From Paenibacillus naphthalenovorans (GTDB lineage: Bacteria; Bacillota; Bacilli; Paenibacillales; NBRC-103111): a DNA stretch of 64,000 nt. How positions within the stretch are numbered: position 1 is the first letter of the stretch; each line of letters begins with the position of its first letter. The stretch covers positions 206,557 through 270,556 of the forward strand of contig NZ_FNDY01000004.1 of NCBI RefSeq assembly GCF_900099895.1. The letters run 5' to 3'. Made by a program: the position numbers and the translations under genes. The notes below the pieces were generated by a model, which was not told where the DNA came from, did no database searches, and saw nothing but the letters and a program-made list of their open reading frames with translations. This document shows positions 1 to 8,119 of this stretch, piece by piece.

Positions 1-81
1 AGCCGTCTGCATGGCGAGCGCCATGGCATCGACGACTCCGTAGCAATAGCCTCGGGGGGAAATTTTGATAACGTCCATCAT
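1..81 (-). CDS. ispH: IspH (LytB), 4-hydroxy-3-methylbut-2-enyl diphosphate reductase, N-terminal fragment
   Basis: Only the first 27 codons are in the window; the gene runs off the left edge. The translation starts MMDVIKISPRGYCYG, the typical N-terminus of IspH, in which the Cys of the RGYCYGV motif is the first ligand of the catalytic [4Fe-4S] cluster. IspH performs the last step of the MEP isoprenoid pathway, giving IPP and DMAPP. Two adjacent ATGs (81 and 78) follow an AGGTG-like ribosome site. The gene lies 44 bp downstream of the histidine kinase on the same strand with no obvious terminator between, so read-through is possible. Confidence 0.85.
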   Translation of the reverse strand, partial: MMDVIKISPRGYCYGVVDAMALAMQTA

Positions 82-125
82 AGCACCTGCCTGTTTGTCG
101 AATTTTCGATACTTGCTTATGTCCA

Positions 126-1646
126 TTATACTTCATTCCCGGACGGGAGGGAATGATCCGATGATGGAGACGTTCCCTCGGCGACGATCGGGAGCCAAAT
201 GACAAAGGTCGTTCCTTCGTCCTTACGGGTCTTCACTTCCACCGAACCGCCGTGCTCGTCGATAATCCATTTGGCGATAGACAGCCCCAGGCCCGTCCCC
301 GATTTTTTGCCGCGCGACGGGTCAGCCCGGTAAAACCGCTCGAAAATATGCGGTACTTCTTCCTTGTCCATCCCGATTCCCGTATCTGCTATGCGGATTC
401 CAATCTGGTCTTTATGACGCTGCGCATCCAACCTGACACTGCCTTGCTCCGTATATTTGAAAGCATTTTCCACAAAAATAAACATCAACTGCTGCAAATA
501 ATCCGGACTGCCGTAAACGTATACGCCTTCCCCGGCAGACAGATCCCCGACGATAAAATCAGCGGTACGCGGCAGCATTTGCGCTTTACGTGCAACCTCA
601 TCCAACAGCGTCTTCATCTCGACATGCGTTTTGCTTATTTGAAACCCGGCGTCCGCACGGGCAAGCGACAACAGGTCACCTACGAGCCGCGACATCCGCT
701 CCGCCTCACCCGATATATCCTTCATGGCTTCGATGGAAAGCTCCAGCCGCTGACCATCCTGCTCCCCTATTTGCAGAGCCGTTTGCTTCCACATTTTCTC
801 CAGCAGCTCTACATTGCCGCGGATCGTCGTCAGCGGTGTCCGCAGCTCATGGGAAGCGTCCGATACGAACCGCCGCTGCGCTCTGTAAGCCTCCTCCAGC
901 TCTTCATATGCGCTTTGTAGTCTGGAGAGCATGCCGTTGATCGTTTGGGTGAGCACGCCGATCTCATCGTTGGGTCCGTGATACTCAATCCTTTTCTGGA
1001 GGTCGGCTCCTTTTTGGATCTGATTGGTGGCTTCAATAACCCGCTCGATCGGCCGCAGCGCTTTGCGCGCAAGGAACCAGCCGACCGAAGAGGCAAGCAC
1101 TATACTGAGCAAAGCCGTAACCGTAAGAATCAGACGAAGCGTGGCCAGCAGCTGTTCATAAGGCTCAATGTAGGTCCCTGCCTGCATCATCCCGATGGCC
1201 TCTCCCCGCTGGGATATGATCGGCGTGTAGTAGACCAGAAAGTCCAATCCGTCAATTTTAATTTTCTCGAACCGGCAGTCTCCATCCAGAACACAGGAAA
1301 TTTGCTTTGCCGGTATATCTGGAAAATGAAGACCGGCCTCCTCTACATTCGGAGAATAATATTTGCTTCCGTTCTGCAGGTTAACAACCTGAAAATACAT
1401 GTTATTGTAGCGGAGCAAATCGCGTCCTGACCCGGAGTAGCGGAATTCCAAAGTCAATCCCTTTTCCGACAAGGAAAACTGCGGTACAATCCGCGTTCTG
1501 ACGCTTTCGGCCTGCTGCTGCAGCTGGGATTGAAGGCTGTCGTAATAGATATAATGCAAAAATAAATACAACCCCATCCCGAGCAGCAGCAGCGTTGCGG
1601 ATAATATGCCCGTATACCACAGCGTCAGGCGCATACGAACGGACAT
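126..1646 (-). CDS. Two-component sensor histidine kinase (HAMP-HisKA-HATPase)
   Basis: A 506-residue membrane sensor kinase. A first membrane segment lies at about 9-31, an extracytoplasmic sensor region at about 32-168 and a second membrane segment at about 170-192. A HAMP linker follows, then a HisKA dimerisation domain with the phospho-acceptor His266 in SHELRTP, and a C-terminal ATPase domain with an N box (ENAFKYT) and G boxes (DTGIGM, GTGLGLS). It starts one base after the stop of the response regulator and has its own GGAGAGGAC ribosome site, so the two are co-transcribed. The adjacent htrA gene suggests a cell-envelope or secretion-stress role, as for CssRS of B. subtilis or MprAB of mycobacteria; that role is an inference from context. 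Confidence 0.93.
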   Translation of the reverse strand: MSVRMRLTLWYTGILSATLLLLGMGLYLFLHYIYYDSLQSQLQQQAESVRTRIVPQFSLSEKGLTLEFRYSGSGRDLLRYNNMYFQVVNLQNGSKYYSPNVEEAGLHFPDIPAKQISCVLDGDCRFEKIKIDGLDFLVYYTPIISQRGEAIGMMQAGTYIEPYEQLLATLRLILTVTALLSIVLASSVGWFLARKALRPIERVIEATNQIQKGADLQKRIEYHGPNDEIGVLTQTINGMLSRLQSAYEELEEAYRAQRRFVSDASHELRTPLTTIRGNVELLEKMWKQTALQIGEQDGQRLELSIEAMKDISGEAERMSRLVGDLLSLARADAGFQISKTHVEMKTLLDEVARKAQMLPRTADFIVGDLSAGEGVYVYGSPDYLQQLMFIFVENAFKYTEQGSVRLDAQRHKDQIGIRIADTGIGMDKEEVPHIFERFYRADPSRGKKSGTGLGLSIAKWIIDEHGGSVEVKTRKDEGTTFVIWLPIVAEGTSPSSDHSLPSGNEV

Positions 1647-1647
1647 G

Positions 1648-2340
1648 TCAGTCCTCTCCTCTCAGCACGTAACCCGCGCCGCGAACGGTCTGGATGATCC
1701 GCTTGTGCCCATGCTCCTCCGTTTTTTGCCGCAGAAGGGCGATATACACCTCAAGCACATTCGATTCCCCGCTGTAATCGTATCCCCAGATTTTTTCCAT
1801 GATCACGTCGCGTGAAAGCACTCTTCTCGGATTTTGCAAAAACAAATGCAGCAGTTCAAACTCTTTGGTCGTCAGCTCAATCCTCTGCCCTCCCCGGAAT
1901 ACTTCACGGGTATCCAAATCCATAAACACGTCCTGATAATGAATTTTGTTGGTTTCCGGCTCGGTTTTGGCCGCCGCTTTACGCCGCAGCAGCACACGTA
2001 CCCTTGCCAGCAGCTCTTCCAGCGCAAACGGTTTGACCAGATAATCGTCCGCCCCCAGATCAAGCCCTTTAACCCGGTCTGCAACCTCGTCCTTTGCGGT
2101 GAGCATCAGCACCGGCACATCCGAGCCGCCCTCCCGTATGCGGCGCACAACCTCCCAGCCGTCCAATTGCGGCATCATGACGTCCAGAATGACCGTGTCC
2201 GGATCGTTCTCCAATATTTGCTTCAGACCGTCCATGCCATGATTCGCCGTCAGCACCGTGTACCCCTCAAACGCAAGGCTTCTGCGCAGCATCGATGTGA
2301 TTTTTTCATCGTCGTCAATGACTAATATTTTCTCTCTCAT
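1648..2340 (-). CDS. OmpR/PhoB-family response regulator
   Basis: A 230-residue regulator with an N-terminal receiver domain (acidic DDD at 9-11, phospho-acceptor Asp53 in ILDVMMP, Lys in the YLVKPF motif) and a C-terminal winged-helix DNA-binding domain of the OmpR type (ELTTKEFELL, then VLEVYIALLRQK and RGAGYVL). It is first in the operon with the kinase. htrA lies upstream on the same strand, with a terminator between them. It probably regulates htrA, because TTAA repeats spaced by 11 and 21 bp precede htrA. The closest named relatives by feel are ArlR, CssR and MprA, and I cannot choose between them. Confidence 0.93.
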   Translation of the reverse strand: MREKILVIDDDEKITSMLRRSLAFEGYTVLTANHGMDGLKQILENDPDTVILDVMMPQLDGWEVVRRIREGGSDVPVLMLTAKDEVADRVKGLDLGADDYLVKPFALEELLARVRVLLRRKAAAKTEPETNKIHYQDVFMDLDTREVFRGGQRIELTTKEFELLHLFLQNPRRVLSRDVIMEKIWGYDYSGESNVLEVYIALLRQKTEEHGHKRIIQTVRGAGYVLRGED

Positions 2341-2512
2341 ATCCCCTTCGCACCATCCTCAACATTTATTGCAAAACAATGACTCGTCGCTTCAAGATGT
2401 CCAACCTTCACGTGTGCGCAGCAGAACTCGCCCTCGAAGGCAGGAAAGTTCTTCATCGGTCGCTTTCTTACATCTTAACAAATTGACGGATCTCGAGAAA
2501 CTCCACCGGGGC

Positions 2513-2550
2513 AAAAAAAAGCAGAGCATCCGAAATGGTCCGCTCTGCTT
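2513..2550 (-). terminator. Rho-independent terminator of htrA
   Basis: On the minus strand, AAGCAGAGC and GCTCTGCTT arms enclose a 14-base loop and are followed by eight T. It ends htrA transcription before the two-component operon, so the regulator genes need their own promoter in 2341-2512. Confidence 0.85.
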
Positions 2551-2559
2551 GTAATCCCA

Positions 2560-4119
2560 TTATTGCTGCTTCTGTGCGTTCCGGTCGCCGATGGTGACTT
2601 CAATGTTTATTTTCTGTCCGTCACGCATCACGCCGATGGTAGCTTTGTCGCCAACCTTTAATTTTTGAATAGCGCTGACCGCCTCCGCCGATGTTTTCAC
2701 TTTGGCTCCGTTCACTTCCACAATGACGTCATAAGGACGAATGCCTGCTGTAAAAGCGGGGCTTCTCCGCTCAACATCGGAAACGATCGCACCATCGGTA
2801 TTCGGAAGCTTGAGATCGGCAACCCAGTCCTTCTGTACGTCACCCAGCCTTACCCCGATATAAGGAGCCGGTTCTTTGGGAATTTCCACGTTATTCTTCA
2901 GGTTATCCAGTACCGCATTAATCGTGCTCGTCGGGATGGCGAAGCCGATACCCTGCGCCTGGGAGCTGACCGCCGTATTGATGCCGACGACTTCACCGTT
3001 CAGATTCAGCAGCGGGCCGCCGGAGTTGCCGGGGTTGATCGATGCGTCGGTTTGAAGCAAATGCTTGTATTCGCGTGTTCCGTTAGTGTCCGGAATGCTG
3101 ATCGGACGTTCCTTCGCACTGAGCACGCCCACCGTTACCGTATGGTCAAAGCCGTACGGGTTGCCGATCGCCACTACCCAGTCGCCGACGTTCAGGTTAT
3201 CCGCATTGCCCAGCGGCAGCGTCGGGAAGTCTTTATCGCCTTTAATTTTCAGAGCGGCCAGGTCAAGATCGTAGCTGTTGCCGAGAAGCTCGGCTTTGAA
3301 CGGCTTTTCATAGCCTTGCACGTAAACCCAAATTTCATCCGCGCCGTCAATGACATGCTCATTGGTCAGAATATATCCGGACTTTTCAAAAATGAAACCG
3401 GTCCCCATGCCTCCGGGCTGCAGCTGATCGCTGTCCGGCTGCTGGCCGCCGTTATCACCAAAAAATTGACGGAAGAACGGATCGTCGAAAAACGGATTGC
3501 CGGTGCGGCTCGAGGCTTTAGGTTTCACCTTGGTTTCGATCTTTACCACCGCCGGACTGGCTTGTTGAACGATGCTCGACACACTGTTCGGGCGGCTGAT
3601 ATCCAGAGCGGAAGGCTGTACGCCACCGTTATTGGAGGATGCTGCCGGAATCGAACCGTTCGATCCTCCACTGTTCATCACCCCTTCAGCACCCGTAAAC
3701 AGGTTCATTTTGTCGGAGGCGAACATCAGCGAACCGACCACAACGACCCCCGCCATGAACGAGGCAAAAATAGTGCGGAAGCTGCCGGAGCGTTTCGGCT
3801 TTCCGACCTGCCAGTTTCCCATGCCGCCGTTCGTTATATTCGGCTCCTCAGGTGAATGAAAGCTGTAAGTCCGCAAGGGCTTCGGCGGGGTGACCTCCAC
3901 CGGAGGAGAACCGGCATTCTCTCTTGCCGCCGCACTCTCGCCGGGCTTAAACGGTCCGTAAGAAAAGTAATGAGATGAATGGCGCTCAATATCTGCAGCT
4001 TTTTCCTCTTTCATCTCCTGCTTATCGTCAATCTCTTGCTCCTTATGATGAGAGGAACCGTCATTCGCACGACCAAAGAAGTCATATAACGGATTGCCAT
4101 TTTTATTGTTGTTATCCAT
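2560..4119 (-). CDS. htrA: HtrA/DegP-type membrane serine protease with PDZ domain
   Basis: A 519-residue trypsin-like S1C protease for quality control of secreted proteins. A long polar cytoplasmic N-terminus (1-110) precedes one membrane segment (about 115-135), a low-complexity Gly/Ser/Asn linker, the protease domain (about 185-405) and one PDZ domain (about 418-510). The catalytic triad is visible as His255 (TNEHV), Asp286 (in DLDLAAL) and Ser366 (GNSGGP). Domain order matches the Bacillus HtrA/YkdA family. The start has a good GGAGG site 9 bases upstream. It has its own terminator. Neighbouring two-component genes and the upstream TTAA repeats suggest stress-induced expression. Confidence 0.95.
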   Translation of the reverse strand: MDNNNKNGNPLYDFFGRANDGSSHHKEQEIDDKQEMKEEKAADIERHSSHYFSYGPFKPGESAAARENAGSPPVEVTPPKPLRTYSFHSPEEPNITNGGMGNWQVGKPKRSGSFRTIFASFMAGVVVVGSLMFASDKMNLFTGAEGVMNSGGSNGSIPAASSNNGGVQPSALDISRPNSVSSIVQQASPAVVKIETKVKPKASSRTGNPFFDDPFFRQFFGDNGGQQPDSDQLQPGGMGTGFIFEKSGYILTNEHVIDGADEIWVYVQGYEKPFKAELLGNSYDLDLAALKIKGDKDFPTLPLGNADNLNVGDWVVAIGNPYGFDHTVTVGVLSAKERPISIPDTNGTREYKHLLQTDASINPGNSGGPLLNLNGEVVGINTAVSSQAQGIGFAIPTSTINAVLDNLKNNVEIPKEPAPYIGVRLGDVQKDWVADLKLPNTDGAIVSDVERRSPAFTAGIRPYDVIVEVNGAKVKTSAEAVSAIQKLKVGDKATIGVMRDGQKINIEVTIGDRNAQKQQ

Positions 4120-4200
4120 AAGACCAAACCTCCATCTTATTCAGGTTTCAATAGGATTGTTTAGCTCTCTGTTCTTGTATTCCATATTGCACCCGCGACA

Positions 4201-4236
4201 TTAAAGAAACCTTAATAAAAAATAAAATGGAGTTAA
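4201..4236 (-). promoter_or_regulatory. TTAA repeats upstream of htrA, candidate response-regulator site
   Basis: TTAA occurs at 4201, 4212 and 4233, so spacings are 11 and 21 bp, about one and two helical turns, 80-115 bp upstream of the htrA start. The first two also form an ATTAA/TTAAT inverted pair with 7 bases between. OmpR-family regulators typically bind such helically phased repeats. No biochemical link can be shown from sequence alone. Confidence 0.4.
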
Positions 4237-4498
4237 AATCGAATATTGTCGCAAATCCTCCAAAATAAGGGGCTTATATCCGCGCAATTAAGCGGGTCCG
4301 TCACTAGTTCGCCATCAGGTGAACACGCTCGGACAGACGCGGGGGATTCCTCCTCAGTTGCTCCCAAGCACGCACCGCTCCAACTGAAAGCGTATCCGTC
4401 CCCAGGCTGCTGAAAGCCAGGCAGGGAAGACAAATCGCGAGCACACGCTCAGCCTTCCCGATACTCGCCGCAACCGCTCCCCCGACAGCTTTCGTCGT
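4237..4498. other. Non-coding stretch between htrA and the REP-like repeat
   Basis: Short open frames here (66 and 85 codons, minus strand) have no convincing ribosome site and no recognisable protein character. The stretch is GC-rich compared with the htrA promoter beside it and merges into the hairpin repeat at 4499-4551, so it may belong to the same repeat family. I see nothing else in it. Confidence 0.4.
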
Positions 4499-4551
4499 CC
4501 AGGGGACGAAACCCCTGGGGTCCCCCTTAGGTAAGGGGGATTTAGGGGGAT
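4499..4551. repeat. REP-like double-hairpin repeat
   Basis: Two adjacent hairpins: AGGGG-ACGAAA-CCCCT at 4501-4516, and TCCCCCTTA-GG-TAAGGGGGA at 4521-4540, followed by TTTAGGGGGAT. Runs of CCCCCTTA and TTTAGGGGGAT are typical of dispersed intergenic repeats in many bacterial genomes. Only one copy lies in this window, so its repetitive nature is inferred from its form. It overlaps the last codons and the stop codon of the yugN-like gene. Confidence 0.55.
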
Positions 4552-4982
4552 GTGTCACCACTCCACCCCTGCTCCACTTCCTTCAGCAGCGACTTCGCCT
4601 GCGCAACCCACTTGTCCTCCACCGGGGCATCCTTATCGAGCGGTTCCTGAAACTGATCGATCAAAGCGCCGGATACTCGCACCTGGGCTTCTTCGTCCAG
4701 CCCTTCATTATACACATGCTTCAACACAAACGGAGTACCGATTTGAACGACCGCATCCGTGGAGTCCGCATCCCCGTCCAGAACACCGTGAGTGACTTGA
4801 AAAGGAATCCGAAGCCAGACCTTGCGGCCTTCATCCAAATAACGATCAAAGCTGCCGTGCTCATAATCCCAATTTCCGCCCAAAACAAACTCATGCTCAT
4901 GCAAATATTGCCGTACCTGATCAAAATTTTCTTCGCGGTTCAACAATGACGAATCCAGGGGAATCATCCGTATCTCCTCCAA
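4542..4982 (-). CDS. yugN: YugN-like family protein
   Basis: A 146-residue acidic soluble protein of the YugN family, recognised from its N-terminal pattern (IPLDSSLLNREENF, then GGNWDYEHGSFDRYLD and VWLRIPF). The function of the family is unknown. The start may be Met6 (MIPLDSS) rather than Met1. The last residues (DTSP) and the TAA stop are encoded inside the REP-like hairpin repeat, so the natural C-terminus has been formed by that element. No separate T-tailed terminator is seen; the hairpins could act in its place. Confidence 0.8.
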   Translation of the reverse strand: MEEIRMIPLDSSLLNREENFDQVRQYLHEHEFVLGGNWDYEHGSFDRYLDEGRKVWLRIPFQVTHGVLDGDADSTDAVVQIGTPFVLKHVYNEGLDEEAQVRVSGALIDQFQEPLDKDAPVEDKWVAQAKSLLKEVEQGWSGDTSP

Positions 4983-5278
4983 CCGTTAGCAGTGTTATGG
5001 TCTATTCATAGAATGGACTACATATGGGAAAATTATGCCCATATGTATTTTCTACTCAAAATACCATGCACATGTTTGATTGGGGATCACGATGAACTCC
5101 GCATTTACCGTACGAATGAAAAACCTCATTGGACCATTGTCCTTATTGATACGGTCTGCCTGCCGATGTATACATCATTTTTTTCTCAAACAAGACCAAT
5201 TGTATAAACCATTTTATTTTTTTTCAATACAATAAATTAAGCTGCTTTACATTTTTTTAAAGACGGGGGTAATTAACC

Positions 5279-5707
5279 GTGAATAGTGATAAAAGCAAAA
5301 TGAATAATATCAGTTTGCTTGGCTCGGGTGCAAGACGAATTGTATATGATCTGGGTAACGGTTACGTTTTAAAAGTTGCTAAATCCAAATATGGGATCAA
5401 AAGCAACAAAAGAGAAGTAAATACTTATCGTTCATCTCCTTCTCCATTAAGAAAACGCCTTGCCGAAATTATCGATTATGGGAATCATTACCGTTGGTTG
5501 ATCATGAAAAAGCATACCAGGAAATTCCCGAATTCTTCAAAACATAAACGGAATCTTTACAAACTAAGAATCATGTTTAAGTCCAATGGTATCAGAGCTT
5601 ATGAGGTTCTCACCCGCCGCGGCAAACCCAATTATGAAAACTTGCGTGTAAACAGAAATGGAAAAATTGTTGTGATTGATTATGGAAATTTTAAATTTCA
5701 CCGGTAA
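5279..5707 (+). CDS. Miniature protein-kinase-like protein
   Basis: A 142-residue basic protein starting at GTG (5279) behind GGGGGT; an ATG at 5300 is an alternative. It resembles the frame of a protein kinase compressed to half size: a Gly loop GSGARRIVY (15-23), a VLKVAK strand with the nucleotide-binding Lys, a helix-C-like Glu46 (KREVNTY), a hinge-like WLIMKKH, then NYENLRVN and IDYGNF, the last resembling the metal-binding DFG motif. The HRD catalytic-loop region and most of the C lobe are missing. The gene is much richer in A+T than its neighbours and stands alone in its orientation, which suggests horizontal or phage origin. Enzyme activity is uncertain. Confidence 0.65.
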   Translation: MNSDKSKMNNISLLGSGARRIVYDLGNGYVLKVAKSKYGIKSNKREVNTYRSSPSPLRKRLAEIIDYGNHYRWLIMKKHTRKFPNSSKHKRNLYKLRIMFKSNGIRAYEVLTRRGKPNYENLRVNRNGKIVVIDYGNFKFHR

Positions 5708-5740
5708 AATGCCAACCGTTGTTTTTTCCAGAAGCGTTCC

Positions 5741-5940
5741 CTACACTTTGATCTGTATCCTCATTTCCGCATTGGGATAATCGGCTTCTTTATAAAGCTT
5801 AATGACCTTTTCCGAATCATACCCGACCCGTTCGATCGATGTTCTCAGATGGCCTTCATAAAACGGTCCGGCGTCGCATAAAATCCGTAAATTACGCTTC
5901 CGTTCACCTCACATTCAATTTGGGTGGGCAGACCTGCCAA
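5741..5940 (-). pseudogene. Possible frameshifted gene remnant
   Basis: Two minus-strand reading frames with protein-like composition abut here. One reads PTQIECEVNGSVIYGFYATP and stops at 5845. The other, shifted by one base, continues EGHLRTSIERVGYD and KLYKEADYPNAEMRIQIKV and stops at 5741. Joining them near 5850-5875 would give one protein tail, but no start codon with a ribosome site is visible. I do not recognise the family. A sequencing indel or a decayed gene are both possible. Confidence 0.3.
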
Positions 5941-5942
5941 CA

Positions 5943-5983
5943 AAAATGGAGTGTCAAACCGGTTGCCCGTTGCACTCCATTTT
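5943..5983 (-). terminator. Hairpin terminator after the 41-residue gene
   Basis: Perfect 11-bp inverted repeat (AAAATGGAGTG and CACTCCATTTT) with a 19-base loop, directly downstream of the small minus-strand gene. A/T-rich ends on both sides make it potentially bidirectional, so it could also serve the kinase-like gene. Confidence 0.7.
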
Positions 5984-5991
5984 ATAGAGCA

Positions 5992-6117
5992 TTATCTTTT
6001 GGCGCTTTGAGCCGCACCCTCGCTCGGATTATTCTGGGCCGGCCGCTTTACATTATTTTCAACGACTTCTTCGGAAAATTCCGAGTCGTTTTTCTTTCTG
6101 TTTTTGTTTTTAGCCAT
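5992..6117 (-). CDS. Small hydrophilic protein, 41 residues
   Basis: Starts at ATG 6117 behind a near-perfect GGGGAGGTGAGACC ribosome site and ends at TAA 5992, followed by a strong hairpin terminator. The product is very basic at the start (MAKNKNRKKND), acidic in the middle (EFSEEVVENN), and rich in Asn, Gln, Ala and Lys at the end. The size and composition recall small acid-soluble spore proteins or other small Firmicute proteins of the spore, but I do not recognise a specific family. It lies just downstream of the 3D-domain gene on the same strand. Confidence 0.65.
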   Translation of the reverse strand: MAKNKNRKKNDSEFSEEVVENNVKRPAQNNPSEGAAQSAKR

Positions 6118-6177
6118 GGTCTCACCTCCCCTACATCCGATATTGTGGATGCACCGGAAGGGTTTTATGATGGAAAC

Positions 6178-6849
6178 TTAATACAGCAGCTCATTTTTTA
6201 ATTGGTTCCAAAGGGACTGATTTATTTTCCCGCTGCCCTTTTTGACCACAAACACATTCAGCTTCTTTTTGCCCCACTCCTGATAGACCTGATCTTTGGT
6301 TTCAAAGTACAAATCGATCCGGTTACCTTTAATCGCGCTGCCCGTATCCGCTACAATTCCGTAGCCATAGCCGGGAATGTAGAGAACCGTACCAATGGGG
6401 AATACTTTCGGGTCTGCGGCAATGGTCGAAAAAGATTGTACGTCGCGGGCAACCATCATACCTGAATACGTAACGCCATACTCCGGATGTCCCGGACTCT
6501 TTCCGGTGGATTCCTTACCCGCGAAGTAACCTGTTGCGGTCACTTCCACAGCTGTATATTTCGATAAATCCTGCCCCGGATGCGGGAAAAACTTGTAATT
6601 ACGAGCTTGCTTACCCTGTCCCGATTGGGATGAAACGGGCTTGGTTTCTCCTTTAGGGCTTTCCAAGGTTACAGCCGTTTGGCTAAAACCGGAAACCGGA
6701 ATCGGAATGTTACTGGCCTGAACGGGTGTAAAGCTTGTGCTGCGTAATGCTGCAGCTTGCCTTTGTTCTTGTCCAAACCATACCAATACGGACAGCATCA
6801 GCGTGATGAAACAAATCCATTTGGCATGGCTTGCGGTTTTCGTTAACAT
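6178..6849 (-). CDS. 3D-domain protein, YuiC/Sps-like cell-wall protein
   Basis: A 223-residue protein with one N-terminal membrane or signal segment (about 12-30) and a C-terminal 3D domain (about 100-200), named for three conserved Asp residues; ATGYFAG, the IPGYGYG strand and [17 protein letters not shown] are visible. Relatives (YuiC/Sps of B. subtilis, the RpfB/MltA double-psi barrel fold) are lytic transglycosylases acting on peptidoglycan in stationary phase or during resuscitation. It is probably exported and wall-acting. GGGGAGG lies 13 bases before the ATG, which is rather far. Confidence 0.85.
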   Translation of the reverse strand: MLTKTASHAKWICFITLMLSVLVWFGQEQRQAAALRSTSFTPVQASNIPIPVSGFSQTAVTLESPKGETKPVSSQSGQGKQARNYKFFPHPGQDLSKYTAVEVTATGYFAGKESTGKSPGHPEYGVTYSGMMVARDVQSFSTIAADPKVFPIGTVLYIPGYGYGIVADTGSAIKGNRIDLYFETKDQVYQEWGKKKLNVFVVKKGSGKINQSLWNQLKNELLY

Positions 6850-6970
6850 ATGTGTTGTTAAACCTCCCCTTAATATAGGAGGCTATCCATATCTGAACCA
6901 ATCTATACATAGGACAAATAGATCGCTATACAAAAAACCCGAAAGGCCCTCCATACGCCGGATCTATGTA

Positions 6971-7645
6971 TTATTCCTGAACAATACTTTCTTTTACCTG
7001 ACCATCCTCGAAAACCCGGTACTCATAGATTTTGCCGTCCTTCAGGTAAAGGAAAGAATAATGATTCACGGTTTTTTCTTCAGACCAGTCCACAAACAAC
7101 TGAATGGTAACCGACCCGTTTATCAAACCATCCATATCGATGGAATCCATTTCCCCCTGATAATTGTACCCCTGCTTTGTTCCTATATCATAACGCCACA
7201 TCTTATTGCCTTCCATAGCATTGGTTACTTCGGTGTAGGTTGAGCCCAGCAGCTTTTTCACTTCATCTTGGGACATGTTCATTTTCAGATTCTGCTTAAT
7301 GTAATCCACATCGATCTTGCGGTCCGTGCTGGCAGCTTTCTTCGGGCTCGGTTGGGAAGCTGCACCCGCGCCAGACGGTTTGGTTTCTGTACCCTTAGCC
7401 GGCGGCGTGCCCACAGATGGGCTTGCTTTACCGGTATCGGCGTTTTTGTGCTCGGTACCCGCTTCAGGCTGTTGACTCACCGGAGGAGCCACCGTGCCAG
7501 CGTCAGCGTTTTTTTGTTCAGTGCCGGCAGAAGGCTGCGTACTAGAGGGGACAGCGGACTCGCCTTCCCTGGAGCTTTTCTCCCCGCAGCCGCTTGCGAG
7601 TACAATAGCAACCGCGATCATCAATAGAACCATCGATTTTTTCAT
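6971..7645 (-). CDS. Lipoprotein with a BamE/SmpA-like domain
   Basis: A 224-residue putative lipoprotein. The signal peptide ends in a lipobox, LASGC, with Cys20 as the lipidation site. Residues 30-105 are a low-complexity spacer rich in Ser, Pro, Ala and Gly with repeats of AGTEQKNADAG type. The C-terminal part (about 112-224) starts YIKQNLKMNMSQDEVKKLLG, like the helical start of the SmpA/OmlA/BamE or BLIP-like fold, followed by MWRYD and beta strands. Function is unknown. It is probably anchored to the outer face of the membrane. The gene is monocistronic or transcribed with the 3D-domain gene 121 bp further on. Confidence 0.8.
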   Translation of the reverse strand: MKKSMVLLMIAVAIVLASGCGEKSSREGESAVPSSTQPSAGTEQKNADAGTVAPPVSQQPEAGTEHKNADTGKASPSVGTPPAKGTETKPSGAGAASQPSPKKAASTDRKIDVDYIKQNLKMNMSQDEVKKLLGSTYTEVTNAMEGNKMWRYDIGTKQGYNYQGEMDSIDMDGLINGSVTIQLFVDWSEEKTVNHYSFLYLKDGKIYEYRVFEDGQVKESIVQE

Positions 7646-7991
7646 TCATTTCCTCCTCGTATTTCTGCAAAACATGATGTACTCTTCACAATTATTAACG
7701 CGGAAACCATCCGAAAGTTGCATTTTAGATTCGCTAGTTCTTATACAAGCCCGCACTTATGCGCCGGATTGGATACGGTCGGGCGGATGCAGACGAGCGG
7801 GACCGTTTTGATTTCGGTGGTTTTCATTTAAAATGAATTCAATGAACTATTTTTATCTGAACTAAAAAAACGTTGTCCTCATGCAATCATTCAAGAACAT
7901 TAACATAGCCTTTGAAATACGCCACTCTCCGGAATTACGGAACCAAAGTCCTGTTAGGAACTCGCCTCTCACATTTCTTTAGCGTCATAAT
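7646..7991. other. Intergenic region without a recognisable gene
   Basis: This 346-base stretch separates the lipoprotein gene from the terminator of the IscA-type gene. The AT-rich part at 7830-7900 probably holds the promoter of the minus-strand lipoprotein. A 28-codon minus-strand frame near 7750-7835 has no ribosome site and is not called. Confidence 0.5.
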
Positions 7992-8037
7992 AAAAAACCT
8001 CCTGACCGATGCTCACGTATGAACATCTGTCAGGAGG
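7992..8037 (-). terminator. Terminator of the IscA-type gene
   Basis: On the minus strand CCTCCTGAC and GTCAGGAGG arms (9 bp, 22-base loop) are followed by six T. It lies 82 bp downstream of the iron-sulfur carrier gene. Confidence 0.85.
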
Positions 8038-8119
8038 ACGCTATCTTCAACCCTGAAACGCCGACTTTGGGGTCGTTAACGTTCGCTATCCGGGGTTGTT
8101 AATCAATTAAGTATCTATA

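Noticed and set aside
2665..3855. Open frame of 396 codons antisense to htrA
   Set aside because: htrA has intact catalytic triad and PDZ on the other strand; the antisense frame has no start signals.
7748..7834. 28-codon minus-strand frame in the intergenic region
   Set aside because: No ribosome site; AT-rich promoter-like DNA directly upstream.
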